64,000 nucleotides of DNA. It comes from Jiella flava. GTDB lineage: Bacteria; Pseudomonadota; Alphaproteobacteria; Rhizobiales; Rhizobiaceae. The notes beneath the pieces were generated by a model. The model was not told the DNA's origin. It was given only the letters and a program-made list of their open reading frames with translations, and searched no databases. Below are positions 39,401-47,302 of the stretch, one piece after another. How positions within the stretch are numbered: position 1 is the stretch's first letter; every line of letters starts with the position of its first letter. Both the position numbers and the translations under genes were made by a program. The DNA is taken from the NCBI RefSeq assembly GCF_017349315.1, contig NZ_JAFMPP010000003.1, positions 62,001-126,000 of the forward strand, written 5' to 3'.

Positions 39401-39583
39401 CACCGCGCGCATTGGTTCGCGATGCTTTCCTGTTCTGAAAAATGCTCGGCGTCGCCGGCGGCGATCGGTCATTAACGTTGCGTGAACTGTAACGGGTTGC
39501 CGAGCTGGGCATTATCGGCGGATTAAAGCCTTGTTTAAACCTTTTGGTGACACTTCGGCCGGTGGATGTGCGGGGATCACGCG

Positions 39584-39913
39584 ATGGATCATCGGGAACA
39601 TGTCGAAGGCGAGGCCGTCTATGACGGTGATCTTCCCGCGCGGATGCGGCCTTCGTCCAGCGATATTCTGCTGCGCGGCACGATGCTGTTTGCGGCGGCG
39701 ATCACCGCCCTGGCGCTGATCGCCGTTCCCGTGATCGACCGCAACACCGACGAGACGATGGTCGCGCGCGGCCCGGACATCGACATGATGATGACCGGTT
39801 CGATCCAGGCGCAGCCGCAGACCTACATCATTCATCGCAGTGTTCTCGAGGCACCCGGCAGCGGGCCCTGCACGCTATTTGCCTCCGGCGCGCGGCGGAG
39901 TGGAAGCTGCTGA
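39584..39913 (+). CDS. Hypothetical single-pass membrane protein upstream of the Flp pilin
   Basis: 109 aa, ATG 39584 with GGGGAT before it. One membrane helix at about residues 30-55 (G-T-M-L-F-A-A-A-I-T-A-L-A-L-I-A-V-P-V). The ends are soluble and not recognised. Its stop overlaps the ATG of the pilin gene, so the two are translated together, suggesting a role in pilin handling or export. No family named. Confidence 0.62.
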   Translation: MDHREHVEGEAVYDGDLPARMRPSSSDILLRGTMLFAAAITALALIAVPVIDRNTDETMVARGPDIDMMMTGSIQAQPQTYIIHRSVLEAPGSGPCTLFASGARRSGSC

Positions 39914-40113
39914 TGGGCCGATCCTTGTCACGGGCCCTGGCGACGGCCAAGCGAGTGGGCGGCGCTTTCTGGACTGGCTGCGATGGCGCGACCGCGATCG
40001 AATATACGCTGATCTGCGCGGCGATGGCCGCGGTGCTGGTGGGCGCGGTCTCCGCCCTGCGCGACCCGCTGGTCGAGACCTTGACCTTTGTCGCCAACCA
40101 TCTCGGGCTGTGA
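39913..40113 (+). CDS. Flp/Fap-type IVb pilin
   Basis: 66-aa pilin precursor. A basic leader (R-S-L-S-R-A-L-A-T-A-K-R) precedes the Flp signature G-A-T-A-I-E-Y-T-L-I and a hydrophobic helix; the Glu and Tyr after the expected prepilin-peptidase cut are present. Flp pilins build tight-adherence (Tad) pili. No tad/cpa genes are in this window, so this is an orphan pilin here and would need the assembly system from elsewhere. ATG overlaps the upstream stop. Confidence 0.88.
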   Translation: MGRSLSRALATAKRVGGAFWTGCDGATAIEYTLICAAMAAVLVGAVSALRDPLVETLTFVANHLGL

Positions 40114-40169
40114 CCGTTTGCGCCATGGGCCTTGAAATTGGCGTTCGCCGGCCGACCAAGGCGGCGTTC

Positions 40170-41069
40170 TCACGAAAGATCTGACGAACGATCGTTCAGC
40201 GCGGCGGCGAGGCTGGCCTTGGCGCTGCCGGGGCGAAGCGGCTTCTGCTGGTTTTCGTGCGGTGCCCAGCCTGACAGATGCATGACGTCGAAGGTCGCCC
40301 GAATGCGGCCGTCGGCATCGGCGAAGCGCTCCGCATAAATCTCCGCGGCGCGCAGAAACAGGCGACGGCCTGCCGGCTTGCGCGAGCGCTCTTGCAGGAT
40401 GTTCGCCGCGCCCATGGCGCGGATGTCGGCGGCCAGCGCGAACAGATTGTCGTAGCGCACCGTCAGCCGGTCGACGTCGCCGACGGGCAGGGCAAAGCCC
40501 GCCCGTTGCAGCAGGCCGCCGGCCTCCCGGATCTCGGCAAAGGGGGCGACCCGCGGCGAGACGCCGCCGGTGATCTCGCTCTCGGCGTGCAGCAGAGCGG
40601 TTCTCAGTTCGCTCAGCGTCTCGCCGCCGAGAAAGGCCGCCAGGAACAGACCGTCCGGCCGCAGCGCTCGGCGGATCTGCGCCAGCATCCCGGGCACGTC
40701 GTTGACGAATTGCAGCGACAGGCAGGAGACGACGAGGTCGACGCTTTCGGGCGCGAGCGGCAGACATTCTTCATCGGCGACCACCGCCAGCTCCGCGCCG
40801 TCGAGAAGAAACGGCATGCGCTCGATCCGCAGCACGGTGTCGCACCGCCCGCTGGCAATCATGCCGGCGGCCATTTCGCCGCGATGACCGGCGAGATCCA
40901 CCGCGACGGCAAAGCGGCGCTCGACGACGGCGAGACGCTCGGTCAGCTCGGCGGCGACGGCCTTCATCAAAAATGCGGCACTGTCGTCGCTGGCCGCGGT
41001 GAACCACCGTTCGCGGCGACGGTCGAGCAGCGCGCGGTCGAAGGGCATCGAGGGGGAGGGATCGGACAT
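40170..41069 (-). CDS. SAM-dependent methyltransferase, BioC/NDUFAF5-like
   Basis: About 299 aa from ATG 41069 (M-S-D-P-S-P-S-M-P-F-D-R-A-L-L); the longer frame upstream lacks homology. Class I methyltransferase: after the F-D-R-A-L-L-D-R-R-R-E-R-W start comes the SAM region around V-A-V-D-L-A-G-H-R-G-E, then L-V-V-S-C-L-S-L-Q-F-V-N-D-V-P-G and R-A-L-R-P-D-G-L-F-L-A-A-F-L-G-G-E-T. These match the NDUFAF5 group (arginine hydroxylase of complex I in mitochondria) and BioC. Function in the bacterium is inferred only. Divergent from comF. Confidence 0.87.
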   Translation of the reverse strand: MSDPSPSMPFDRALLDRRRERWFTAASDDSAAFLMKAVAAELTERLAVVERRFAVAVDLAGHRGEMAAGMIASGRCDTVLRIERMPFLLDGAELAVVADEECLPLAPESVDLVVSCLSLQFVNDVPGMLAQIRRALRPDGLFLAAFLGGETLSELRTALLHAESEITGGVSPRVAPFAEIREAGGLLQRAGFALPVGDVDRLTVRYDNLFALAADIRAMGAANILQERSRKPAGRRLFLRAAEIYAERFADADGRIRATFDVMHLSGWAPHENQQKPLRPGSAKASLAAALNDRSSDLS

Positions 41070-41224
41070 GGGCCTATCGGTGTTCGCGTCGCGTCTTTCA
41101 TCTTGACGCCGACGGCTGTCTGCAGGTGGAATGCCGTTTCGGCAAGCCAGAAAACGGACGCGTGGCGACATGTGGCCACGCCGGGCGGCGAATAAAAGCC
41201 GCTGCGCCATCGGACGCAAGAGCG

Positions 41225-41998
41225 ATGCATCTCTTCAAGCGGGGCAGAACGGCGATTGCCAATTCGCTCGGCCGGCTGTTGTTTCCGGCCGTCTGCGCCG
41301 GTTGCGAGAGCGCGGTCACCCGCGCCGGCAGTGTTTGCCCCGCCTGCTGGGCGAAGCTGCGCTTCATCGAGCGGCCCTATTGCGAAGTGCTCGGCCTGCC
41401 CTTCTCCTACGATCTCGGCAAGGGGTTCTTATCGGCCGAAGCGATCGCCGAGCCGCCGCCCTTCGCCCGCTTGCGCGCCGCGGTGCTCTATGACGATCTT
41501 GCCGCCCATCTCGTCGGCGCCCTGAAATATGGCGACCGGACCGATCTGGTGCCGCTGATGGCGGGCTGGATGGGCCGGGCCGGGGCGGAGTTGCTGGCCG
41601 ATGCCGACGTCGTGGTGCCGTTGCCGCTGCATGCCGGGCGGCTTTGGCGGCGGCGCTACAATCAGTCGGCCGAACTTGGCCGGCGGATCGCCCGCTGCGC
41701 CGGCGTCGCCTTCGCGCCTTTGGCCTTGAAGCGGATCAAGGCGACGCGCTCGCAGGTCGGTCTCGGCCAGAAGCAGCGCCGCGACAATGTCCGCGGAGCC
41801 TTCCGGGTGATGGATGCCCGGCGCTTCGAAATCGAGGGGCGGCGGGTCTTGTTGATTGACGACGTCTATACCACCGGCGCCACGGCGGCGAGCGCCACAA
41901 GGGCGCTGAAGCGGGCCGGCGCTGCCGATGTCGATGTGCTGGTCTTTGCCAGGGTTGGCGCCGGCAGCGGCTCCACTCTTGCGGCGGGACCGGCTTAA
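41225..41998 (+). CDS. comF: ComF-family phosphoribosyltransferase-like protein
   Basis: 257 aa from ATG 41225. N-terminal zinc-binding CAGC...CPAC pair, then a phosphoribosyltransferase fold with the PRPP loop V-L-L-I-D-D-V-Y-T-T-G-A-T. ComF proteins are needed for DNA uptake in competent bacteria, but in alphaproteobacteria the role is often unproven. It is followed by grxC, nitrilase and DUF1178, a neighbourhood common in this order. Confidence 0.92.
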   Translation: MHLFKRGRTAIANSLGRLLFPAVCAGCESAVTRAGSVCPACWAKLRFIERPYCEVLGLPFSYDLGKGFLSAEAIAEPPPFARLRAAVLYDDLAAHLVGALKYGDRTDLVPLMAGWMGRAGAELLADADVVVPLPLHAGRLWRRRYNQSAELGRRIARCAGVAFAPLALKRIKATRSQVGLGQKQRRDNVRGAFRVMDARRFEIEGRRVLLIDDVYTTGATAASATRALKRAGAADVDVLVFARVGAGSGSTLAAGPA

Positions 41999-42040
41999 GG
42001 CCATATCCATCGCTTGAATTTGCAGTCAAAAGGACCGTCG

Positions 42041-42298
42041 ATGACCGAGGTGACGATCTATACGCGCCAGTTCTGCGGATTTTGTTCGCGGGCCAAGCAG
42101 CTCTTGGAGGCCAAGGGCGTCACCTATCACGAGAAGGACGCGACATCCTCGCCGGAGCTGCGCGAGGAGATGCGTGATCGTTCCAAGGGTGGCGCGACCT
42201 TTCCGCAGATCTTCATCGGCGACGTGCATGTCGGCGGCTGCGACGATCTTTACGCGCTGGATCGGGCCGGTAAGCTCGATTCGATGCTCGCCGCCTGA
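42041..42298 (+). CDS. grxC: Glutaredoxin 3 (GrxC)
   Basis: 85-aa thiol-disulfide oxidoreductase using glutathione. Start ATG 42041 (M-T-E-V-T-I-Y-T-R-Q-F). Active site C-G-F-C; glutathione-binding T-F-P-Q-I-F-I and G-G-C-D-D-L are present. The active site is CGFC rather than the E. coli CPYC, as is usual in alphaproteobacteria. Starts about 40 bp after comF and is followed by the nitrilase gene. Confidence 0.94.
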   Translation: MTEVTIYTRQFCGFCSRAKQLLEAKGVTYHEKDATSSPELREEMRDRSKGGATFPQIFIGDVHVGGCDDLYALDRAGKLDSMLAA

Positions 42299-42319
42299 CG
42301 CCCTCGGGAGACCGATTTT

Positions 42320-43213
42320 GTGACGACTTTTCGCGCCGCCGTCCTGCAGATGCGCTCCGGCACCGAGCCGGCGGCCAATATCGCCGCCTTTTCGGCCCTG
42401 GTCGAGGAGGCTGTCGCCGCCGGCGCCGACTATGTGCAGTCGCCGGAGATGACCGGCATGGTGCAGCGCGACCGAGCAAGCCTGATGGCCAACCTGCGGC
42501 CTGAGGCGGACGATCCTTTGCTGTTGGAAGCCGCGCGGCTGGCCGGCCGGCATCAGATCTATGTCCATCTCGGCTCGACGGCGGTGCCGCTCGACGAGGG
42601 GCGGGTGGCCAACCGCGCTGTTCTGTTCGGCCCGGATGGCGCGCGGATCGCCACATACGACAAGATCCACATGTTCGACGTCGATCTCGACAATGGCGAG
42701 AGCTGGCGGGAATCGCGCACCTATCGGCCGGGCGGCCGGGCGGCGGTTGCCGATCTCGTTTTCGACGACGGCGCGGCCCGGCTCGGCTTTGCCGTGTGCT
42801 ACGACATGCGCTTTCCGCATCTGTTTCGCGAAGAGGCGCTGGCCGGCGCGACGGTTCTGACCGCCCCGGCGGCCTTTACCCGCCAGACCGGCGAGGCCCA
42901 TTGGCACGTGCTCTTGCGCGCGCGGGCGATCGAAAACGGTGCGTGGATGATCGCGGCGGCGCAGGGCGGCGTCCATGCCGACGGGCGCGAGACCTATGGT
43001 CATTCGCTGATCGTCGATCCCTGGGGGCAGATCGTCGCCGAAGTGGATGGCGACGAGCCCGGCGTCGCGATCGCAACGATCGACACCGCCGCCGCCGCGA
43101 CCGCCCGGGCCAAGATTCCCAATCTGCAGAATGCGCGCGCCTTCGTCGTCGATGCTGGCGACGGGGCTGCAGGCGAGCCGATCCGCGTCACAGGCGCATG
43201 GGCGGCCGAATAA
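42320..43213 (+). CDS. Carbon-nitrogen hydrolase (Nit1/deaminated-glutathione amidase type)
   Basis: 297-aa nitrilase-superfamily amidase. The catalytic triad is intact: Glu43 (Q-S-P-E-M-T-G), Lys115 (T-Y-D-K-I-H-M-F-D-V) and Cys160 (F-A-V-C-Y-D-M-R-F-P). Sequence around the Cys matches the Nit1 group that removes deaminated glutathione, which suits the adjacent glutaredoxin gene. GTG start with GGGAG before it; the stop overlaps the DUF1178 start. Confidence 0.92.
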   Translation: MTTFRAAVLQMRSGTEPAANIAAFSALVEEAVAAGADYVQSPEMTGMVQRDRASLMANLRPEADDPLLLEAARLAGRHQIYVHLGSTAVPLDEGRVANRAVLFGPDGARIATYDKIHMFDVDLDNGESWRESRTYRPGGRAAVADLVFDDGAARLGFAVCYDMRFPHLFREEALAGATVLTAPAAFTRQTGEAHWHVLLRARAIENGAWMIAAAQGGVHADGRETYGHSLIVDPWGQIVAEVDGDEPGVAIATIDTAAAATARAKIPNLQNARAFVVDAGDGAAGEPIRVTGAWAAE

Positions 43214-43734
43214 TGATCCATTTCGATTTGCGATGCCGCTCCTGCGGCCATGGTTTCGACGGCTGGTTCCGTTCGAGCGAAGATTTCGACCGCCAGATCA
43301 GCGCGCGGCTTGTCGCCTGCCCGCTTTGCCAGGCAGAGGACGTCGAAAAGGCGCTGATGCGTCCGGCGATCGCCAAGGGTGGAGCAGCTCACCGCGACGC
43401 GCCGCGCGAGGCGGCCGACGGCCCGGCTGGGGCCCCAGCCGGGGCTGCAGGGTCCGCCGGGGCACCGGTCGCTCCGACGACGCTTGCCAACGTGCCCGCG
43501 CCCCATCCCGAGATCGCCAAGGCCTTTGCCGTTCTGCAGGAAATCTCGCGCAAGGTTCGGGCCGAAGCCGACTATGTCGGCGGCAAGTTCGCCGACGAGG
43601 CGCGGCGAATTCATTACGGCGAGAGCGATGCGCGTCAGATCTATGGCGAGGCCTCGCACAAGGAGGTCGAAAGCCTGGCGGAAGAGGGCATCACGGCCGT
43701 GCCGCTGATGCCGCTGCCCGAGGACAAGCAGTAG
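43213..43734 (+). CDS. DUF1178 protein
   Basis: 173 aa, function unknown. The N-terminus M-I-H-F-D-L-R-C-R-S-C-G-H-G-F-D-G-W-F plus C-P-L-C forms a likely zinc ribbon (CxxC...CxxC), the defining mark of DUF1178. An Ala/Gly/Pro linker is followed by a C-terminal conserved helical part (V-G-G-K-F-A-D-E-A-R-R-I-H-Y-G). ATG 43213 overlaps the nitrilase stop, and grxC-nitrilase-DUF1178 is a standing gene trio in alphaproteobacteria. Confidence 0.93.
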   Translation: MIHFDLRCRSCGHGFDGWFRSSEDFDRQISARLVACPLCQAEDVEKALMRPAIAKGGAAHRDAPREAADGPAGAPAGAAGSAGAPVAPTTLANVPAPHPEIAKAFAVLQEISRKVRAEADYVGGKFADEARRIHYGESDARQIYGEASHKEVESLAEEGITAVPLMPLPEDKQ

Positions 43735-43867
43735 CGGGCAGCGGCCGCGTGGTGTTTGTCGCGGGTGACGTTCCTTGACCTTCCAGCCGCTGGAATACCC
43801 ATCTGTGTCGAGACGAGGCGGATCCGGGTGCTGCGGCGGCCGTTTTCGCGTGACAATCCTGCAAGCG

Positions 43868-44656
43868 ATGGCGGATCAACGGATGAGTTTGGAACAATCA
43901 AGCAAGGGTGAGCGCCGGGCCGTTCTCTATCGAATGGTCATGGAAAAGCATGTCTGCCCCTATGGCCTGAAGTCGAAGGATCTTCTGGAGCGGGAAGGCT
44001 TTGAGGTCGAGGATCACCATCTGACGACCCGCGAGGAGACCGATGCCTTCAAGGACAAACACGGTGTCGAGACCACGCCGCAGACCTTCATCGCCGGTGA
44101 GCGGATCGGCGGCTATACCGAGTTGCGAAAGCATTTCGGCAAGCCCCTCAAGGCGAAGGACGAGCCCACCTATCAGCCGGTCATCGCGATCTTCTCGGTC
44201 GCCTTGCTGATGGGGCTGGCGGTGTCCTATGCGGCTTATGACACGATTTTCACCCCGAGGGCGATCGAGTGGTTCTTCGCCATCTCGATGTGTCTTCTCG
44301 GCATTCAGAAGCTGCAGGATATCGAGAGTTTCTCGACCATGTTCTTGAACTACGATCTTCTGGCCAAGCGTTGGGTGCGGTACGGCAAGATCTATCCGTT
44401 CGGCGAAACGCTGGCCGGCCTATTGATGATCGCCGGAGCGCTGACCTGGATCTCGGCACCGATTGCGCTGGTCATCGGCACCATCGGCGCGGTCTCGGTC
44501 TATTATGCCGTCTATGTCCAGAAGCGGGAGCTGAAATGCGCCTGCGTCGGCGGGGGATCGAACGTGCCGCTCGGCTTCGTGTCGTTGACCGAGAATCTGG
44601 TGATGATCGGCATGGGTCTCTGGATGCCGATCCGCATGCTGATCTGGGGCGCCTGA
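43868..44656 (+). CDS. Glutaredoxin fused to a MauE/DoxX-like membrane domain
   Basis: 262 aa from ATG 43868. The first about 95 residues are glutaredoxin-like, with a C-P-Y-G active site (Cys30; the second Cys is Gly, so monothiol) and the glutathione-binding T-T-P-Q-T-F-I-A-G and G-G-Y-T-E-L. The rest has four membrane helices, like the MauE/DoxX redox-associated family, with a C-A-C motif in the last loop (E-L-K-C-A-C-V). Such proteins deliver electrons for periplasmic disulfide or cofactor formation. Convergent with DUF411 and a cupredoxin, which suggests copper or thiol handling; that is inference. Confidence 0.85.
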   Translation: MADQRMSLEQSSKGERRAVLYRMVMEKHVCPYGLKSKDLLEREGFEVEDHHLTTREETDAFKDKHGVETTPQTFIAGERIGGYTELRKHFGKPLKAKDEPTYQPVIAIFSVALLMGLAVSYAAYDTIFTPRAIEWFFAISMCLLGIQKLQDIESFSTMFLNYDLLAKRWVRYGKIYPFGETLAGLLMIAGALTWISAPIALVIGTIGAVSVYYAVYVQKRELKCACVGGGSNVPLGFVSLTENLVMIGMGLWMPIRMLIWGA

Positions 44657-44723
44657 GCGCGGGGGCGGGGTCGGCAAGCCGCGAAAATCGCCCGGCCGTA
44701 TGGCCCTTCGACACCGATCGACA

Positions 44724-44751
44724 AGCTGCAGCGCCGCAAGGCGCTGCAGCT
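44724..44751. terminator. Perfect 12-bp hairpin with GCAA tetraloop between convergent genes
   Basis: AGCTGCAGCGCC (44724-44735), GCAA, GGCGCTGCAGCT (44740-44751). It lies between the ends of the glutaredoxin-MauE gene (44656) and DUF411 (44761, 10 bp away). Probably a two-way terminator, though without a T-run. Confidence 0.65.
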
Positions 44752-44760
44752 CGTTGACGA

Positions 44761-45225
44761 TCAGCTTGGATAGCGGGCGTAGAGCGCGCTGGTGCCGTGC
44801 TTTTTGATCAACAGCACTTCGAAGGGCGTTGTGCCGGAACCCATGCCGGGGGCATCGCCCGGCATGCCGGGGACGGCGAGGCCGAGCGCGTCCGGGCGTT
44901 CGGCGAGAAGGCGCCGAATGTCCCGTGCTGGCACATGGCCCTCGATCGCATAGCCGTCGACAAAGGCGGTGTGGCAGGAGGCAAATGCCGGCCCGATGCC
45001 CGTGTCGGCTTTCTTGGCGTTGAGATCGGCATCGTCGAGATGCTGCACGCTCACCGCGAAACCCGCCGCTTCGACATGGCGCGCCCAGGCGGCGCAACAG
45101 CCGCAGCGCGGCGAGGCGTAAATTGTCATGGCCTGGCGGGACAAAGCGGCAACGGGACTGGCGAAGAGCGCAAGGCCCGCAACGCCGGAGAATGTCGCGG
45201 TCATGATCATTGTCCGTCGGTTCAT
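44761..45225 (-). CDS. DUF411 periplasmic metal-binding protein
   Basis: 154 aa with an N-terminal export signal (M-N-R-R-T-M-I-M-T-A-T-F, then a hydrophobic stretch to A-A-L-S). The DUF411 core has S-P-R-C-G-C-C-A-A-W (Cys41, 43, 44) and a later S-C-H-T-A with G-H-V-P. Members are found with copper resistance genes and have been suggested as copper-binding. It is the second gene of an operon behind the cupredoxin (15 bp gap). Confidence 0.9.
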   Translation of the reverse strand: MNRRTMIMTATFSGVAGLALFASPVAALSRQAMTIYASPRCGCCAAWARHVEAAGFAVSVQHLDDADLNAKKADTGIGPAFASCHTAFVDGYAIEGHVPARDIRRLLAERPDALGLAVPGMPGDAPGMGSGTTPFEVLLIKKHGTSALYARYPS

Positions 45226-45240
45226 CGCTCGATCTCCGGC

Positions 45241-45741
45241 TTAACTCTGGCTGGCGGCCGTGACCGTCAGCACCCCATGCATGCCGACCTCGTAATGGCC
45301 GGGAATGAGGCAGGCGAAGCCGAACGGACCCGGCTTGTCGAAGCGGAGGGTCACCGACCCGGACTGACCCGGCGCCAAACGCAGCTCTCCCGGATCGGTG
45401 TGCTTCATGTCCGGCATCTTCTCCATTTCCGCCTTGTGCTCCATCAATGCCTCATGGTCGCCAACGACGAATTCGTGATCGAGTGTGCCGGTGTTGTGGA
45501 CCTCAAAGCGGATCGTTCGCCCGGCCGTGACCGTCACATGGTCGGGCGTAAATCCCATCGAACCGTCCGGCCGCTCGACCATGTTGATCGTGATCGTGCG
45601 GTCGGGTTTCGCGCTCGATGGCGCGATTTCGATGGACTCGGCGTGGTGATCCCCGGAATGGGACTCTGCGGCGGCGGCCACGCTGGCTGCGGGGACTATG
45701 GCAAGGGTTGTGGCCAGGGTTGCGATAAGGGCTCGTGACAT
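45241..45741 (-). CDS. Cupredoxin (plastocyanin/azurin-like copper protein)
   Basis: 166-aa exported protein with a signal peptide (about 1-25). Type-1 copper ligands are in place: His89 (D-H-E-F-V), Cys144, His149 and Met154 (F-A-C-L-I-P-G-H-Y-E-V-G-M). Met/His-rich insert in the middle (M-E-H-K-A-E-M-E-K-M-P-D-M-K-H) could bind more copper. Belongs to the copper-tolerance associated cupredoxins. Co-directional with DUF411, together likely a periplasmic copper-handling pair. Confidence 0.92.
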   Translation of the reverse strand: MSRALIATLATTLAIVPAASVAAAAESHSGDHHAESIEIAPSSAKPDRTITINMVERPDGSMGFTPDHVTVTAGRTIRFEVHNTGTLDHEFVVGDHEALMEHKAEMEKMPDMKHTDPGELRLAPGQSGSVTLRFDKPGPFGFACLIPGHYEVGMHGVLTVTAASQS

Positions 45742-45821
45742 CGGATCGTCTCCTCAAGATGCCTTGGTTTGAACGGATCAATCGTTCGGTCGAAGCCGGC
45801 GCGGGGCCGGTCGGCGGGACC

Positions 45822-46175
45822 TCAAAGACGGGGCGGCCCGTGGGCGGCCGGAAGGGCGCGAGCGGCGAAGGGAAGATCGATGGGGCGAGAATATGCGCTT
45901 CGCCTGGAGCGCTCCCGAACGGAGGGCGATGCCGGCAGGATCGGGGAACTGACGCACCGCTCGCCGCACGGCATGCGAGCGGCGGTGTGCTCGTGGCACC
46001 CGGCCTTGCGGGCTGCCGGCCATTCGAAGCCTGCTGAGATGGCGGCGCCAGATTCGGTGAGAGGGGTCGCGGCATTCGCGGTCGACATGCCAGACAGCGT
46101 CAGGACCGCCCACACGACGCGCACCATCGTGCGTTTGAACGGCTCTCGGAATATCGAGGTGAGCGACCGGATCAT
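45822..46175 (-). CDS. Possible small exported protein upstream of the cupredoxin
   Basis: 117 aa in the same direction as the cupredoxin and DUF411. It has a hydrophobic signal-like stretch (V-R-V-V-W-A-V-L-T-L-S-G-M-S-T-A-N-A-A) and a Cys/His-containing middle (C-H-E-H-T-A-A-R-M-P-C-G-E-R-C). Start 46175 has a poorly placed GAGGG; 46130 is an alternative. The Arg-rich end looks less like coding sequence. No family recognised; could be a metal-binding peptide or a chance frame. Confidence 0.38.
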   Translation of the reverse strand: MIRSLTSIFREPFKRTMVRVVWAVLTLSGMSTANAATPLTESGAAISAGFEWPAARKAGCHEHTAARMPCGERCVSSPILPASPSVRERSRRSAYSRPIDLPFAARALPAAHGPPRL

Positions 46176-46296
46176 GCCCTCAATTTAACGCATCGGCGGC
46201 GGCGATGCGATGACTTTGTCGTCGCGCCGATCGGCGGGTGGCGAGGTCCGGCCCCGATGCCAAAATCGAATTGGAAGTTGTGGCACGCGGCATTTC

Positions 46297-46314
46297 GATA
46301 TGTTATTTCATTAC
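46297..46314 (+). promoter_or_regulatory. Zur-like box of the zinc ABC operon
   Basis: GATATGTTATTTCATTAC resembles the alphaproteobacterial Zur operator (GTAATGTTATAACATTAC-like), with the central TGTTAT half intact and an imperfect dyad. It lies 27 bp before the binding-protein ATG in the only AT-rich patch of the spacer. Zur represses zinc uptake when zinc is sufficient. The match is from memory of the consensus. Confidence 0.55.
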
Positions 46315-46340
46315 ACATTGTTGCAAACGCGAGATCTCCC

Positions 46341-47279
46341 ATGTGCCTTTTGTCCCGAGACACCTTCATTTCCGGCGGGCTTGCTCCGCTTGCCGTTTTC
46401 ATGATGCTGGTCGCGCCGTCCGCCCAAGCCGCGTCGCCAAAGACCTTCTCGATCGTCGGCGTCGAGAATGAATATGCCAATGTCGCGGCGCAGATCGGCG
46501 GCAGATATGTCCATGTCACCGCGATCGAAAGCGATCCGAACACCGATCCGCATAGCTTTGAGGCCAGTCCGACGATCGCCCGTGATCTTGCGCGGGCTGA
46601 TCTGGTCATTGAGAACGGCCTTGGCTACGACGATTGGGCCGACAAGTTGCTGGCGGCGACCAAAAGCCAGGATCGCAAGGTAATCAAGGTGCAGACGTTG
46701 CTTGGTCTGCCGGACGACACGCCCAATCCACATCTGTGGTACAAGGCCGACACGATGCTGAAGGTCGCTATGGCGGTCGAAAAGCGTCTGGCCGAGAAAA
46801 TGCCGGCGCATCAAGCGGTGTTCGAGAAGAACTTTGCGCAATTCCAAGCCGCGATGGCGACGTGGTCCGGGGCAATTTCGGCGTTTTCCAAGGCGCATCC
46901 GAACCTTCCCGTCGCCGTGACGGAGCCGGTCGCCGACTATCTGCTTCAGGCTCTTGGTGCCAATATCGAGACGCCCGGGGCGCTGGAGATGGCGGCGATG
47001 AACGATACCGATCCCTCGCCGCAGGATATCGCCAAGGAGAACGCGCTGTTTGATGGTCACAAGGTCAAGGTGTTTCTCTACAACCAACAAGTGACGGACG
47101 CTTTGACCGACAATTTCCTGGCTCGCGCCAAGAAGAACGGCATCCCGGTGGTCGGCGTCTATGAGACCATGCCAACGCCGGGCTTCAATTATCAGTCCTG
47201 GATGATGGCCGAGCTTGCCGCTATCGAGGCGGCGGTGACCAAGGGCCAGTCGACCGAGCGACTGGTTGCGGCGAAATAG
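46341..47279 (+). CDS. Zinc/manganese-type ABC transporter substrate-binding protein
   Basis: 312 aa, periplasmic, signal peptide from ATG 46341 to about A-Q-A-A-S (residue 33). Cluster A-I solute-binding fold: D-P-H-S-F-E and N-P-H-L-W-Y give the two conserved metal-binding His; the third ligand region is V-Y-E-T-M-P. It lacks the His-rich loop of classic ZnuA. First gene of a four-gene importer with an ATPase and two permeases. Zinc is favoured by the Zur-like box; manganese remains possible. GAGAT before the ATG is a weak ribosome site. Confidence 0.88.
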   Translation: MCLLSRDTFISGGLAPLAVFMMLVAPSAQAASPKTFSIVGVENEYANVAAQIGGRYVHVTAIESDPNTDPHSFEASPTIARDLARADLVIENGLGYDDWADKLLAATKSQDRKVIKVQTLLGLPDDTPNPHLWYKADTMLKVAMAVEKRLAEKMPAHQAVFEKNFAQFQAAMATWSGAISAFSKAHPNLPVAVTEPVADYLLQALGANIETPGALEMAAMNDTDPSPQDIAKENALFDGHKVKVFLYNQQVTDALTDNFLARAKKNGIPVVGVYETMPTPGFNYQSWMMAELAAIEAAVTKGQSTERLVAAK

Positions 47280-47302
47280 CCGGCGGTGACGGAGATCGAT
47301 CC

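Noticed and set aside
41205-41235. Possible further copy of the dispersed repeat before comF
   Set aside because: Only a short resemblance (ATCGGACGCA and a nearby CGATGCAT); the palindrome core is missing.
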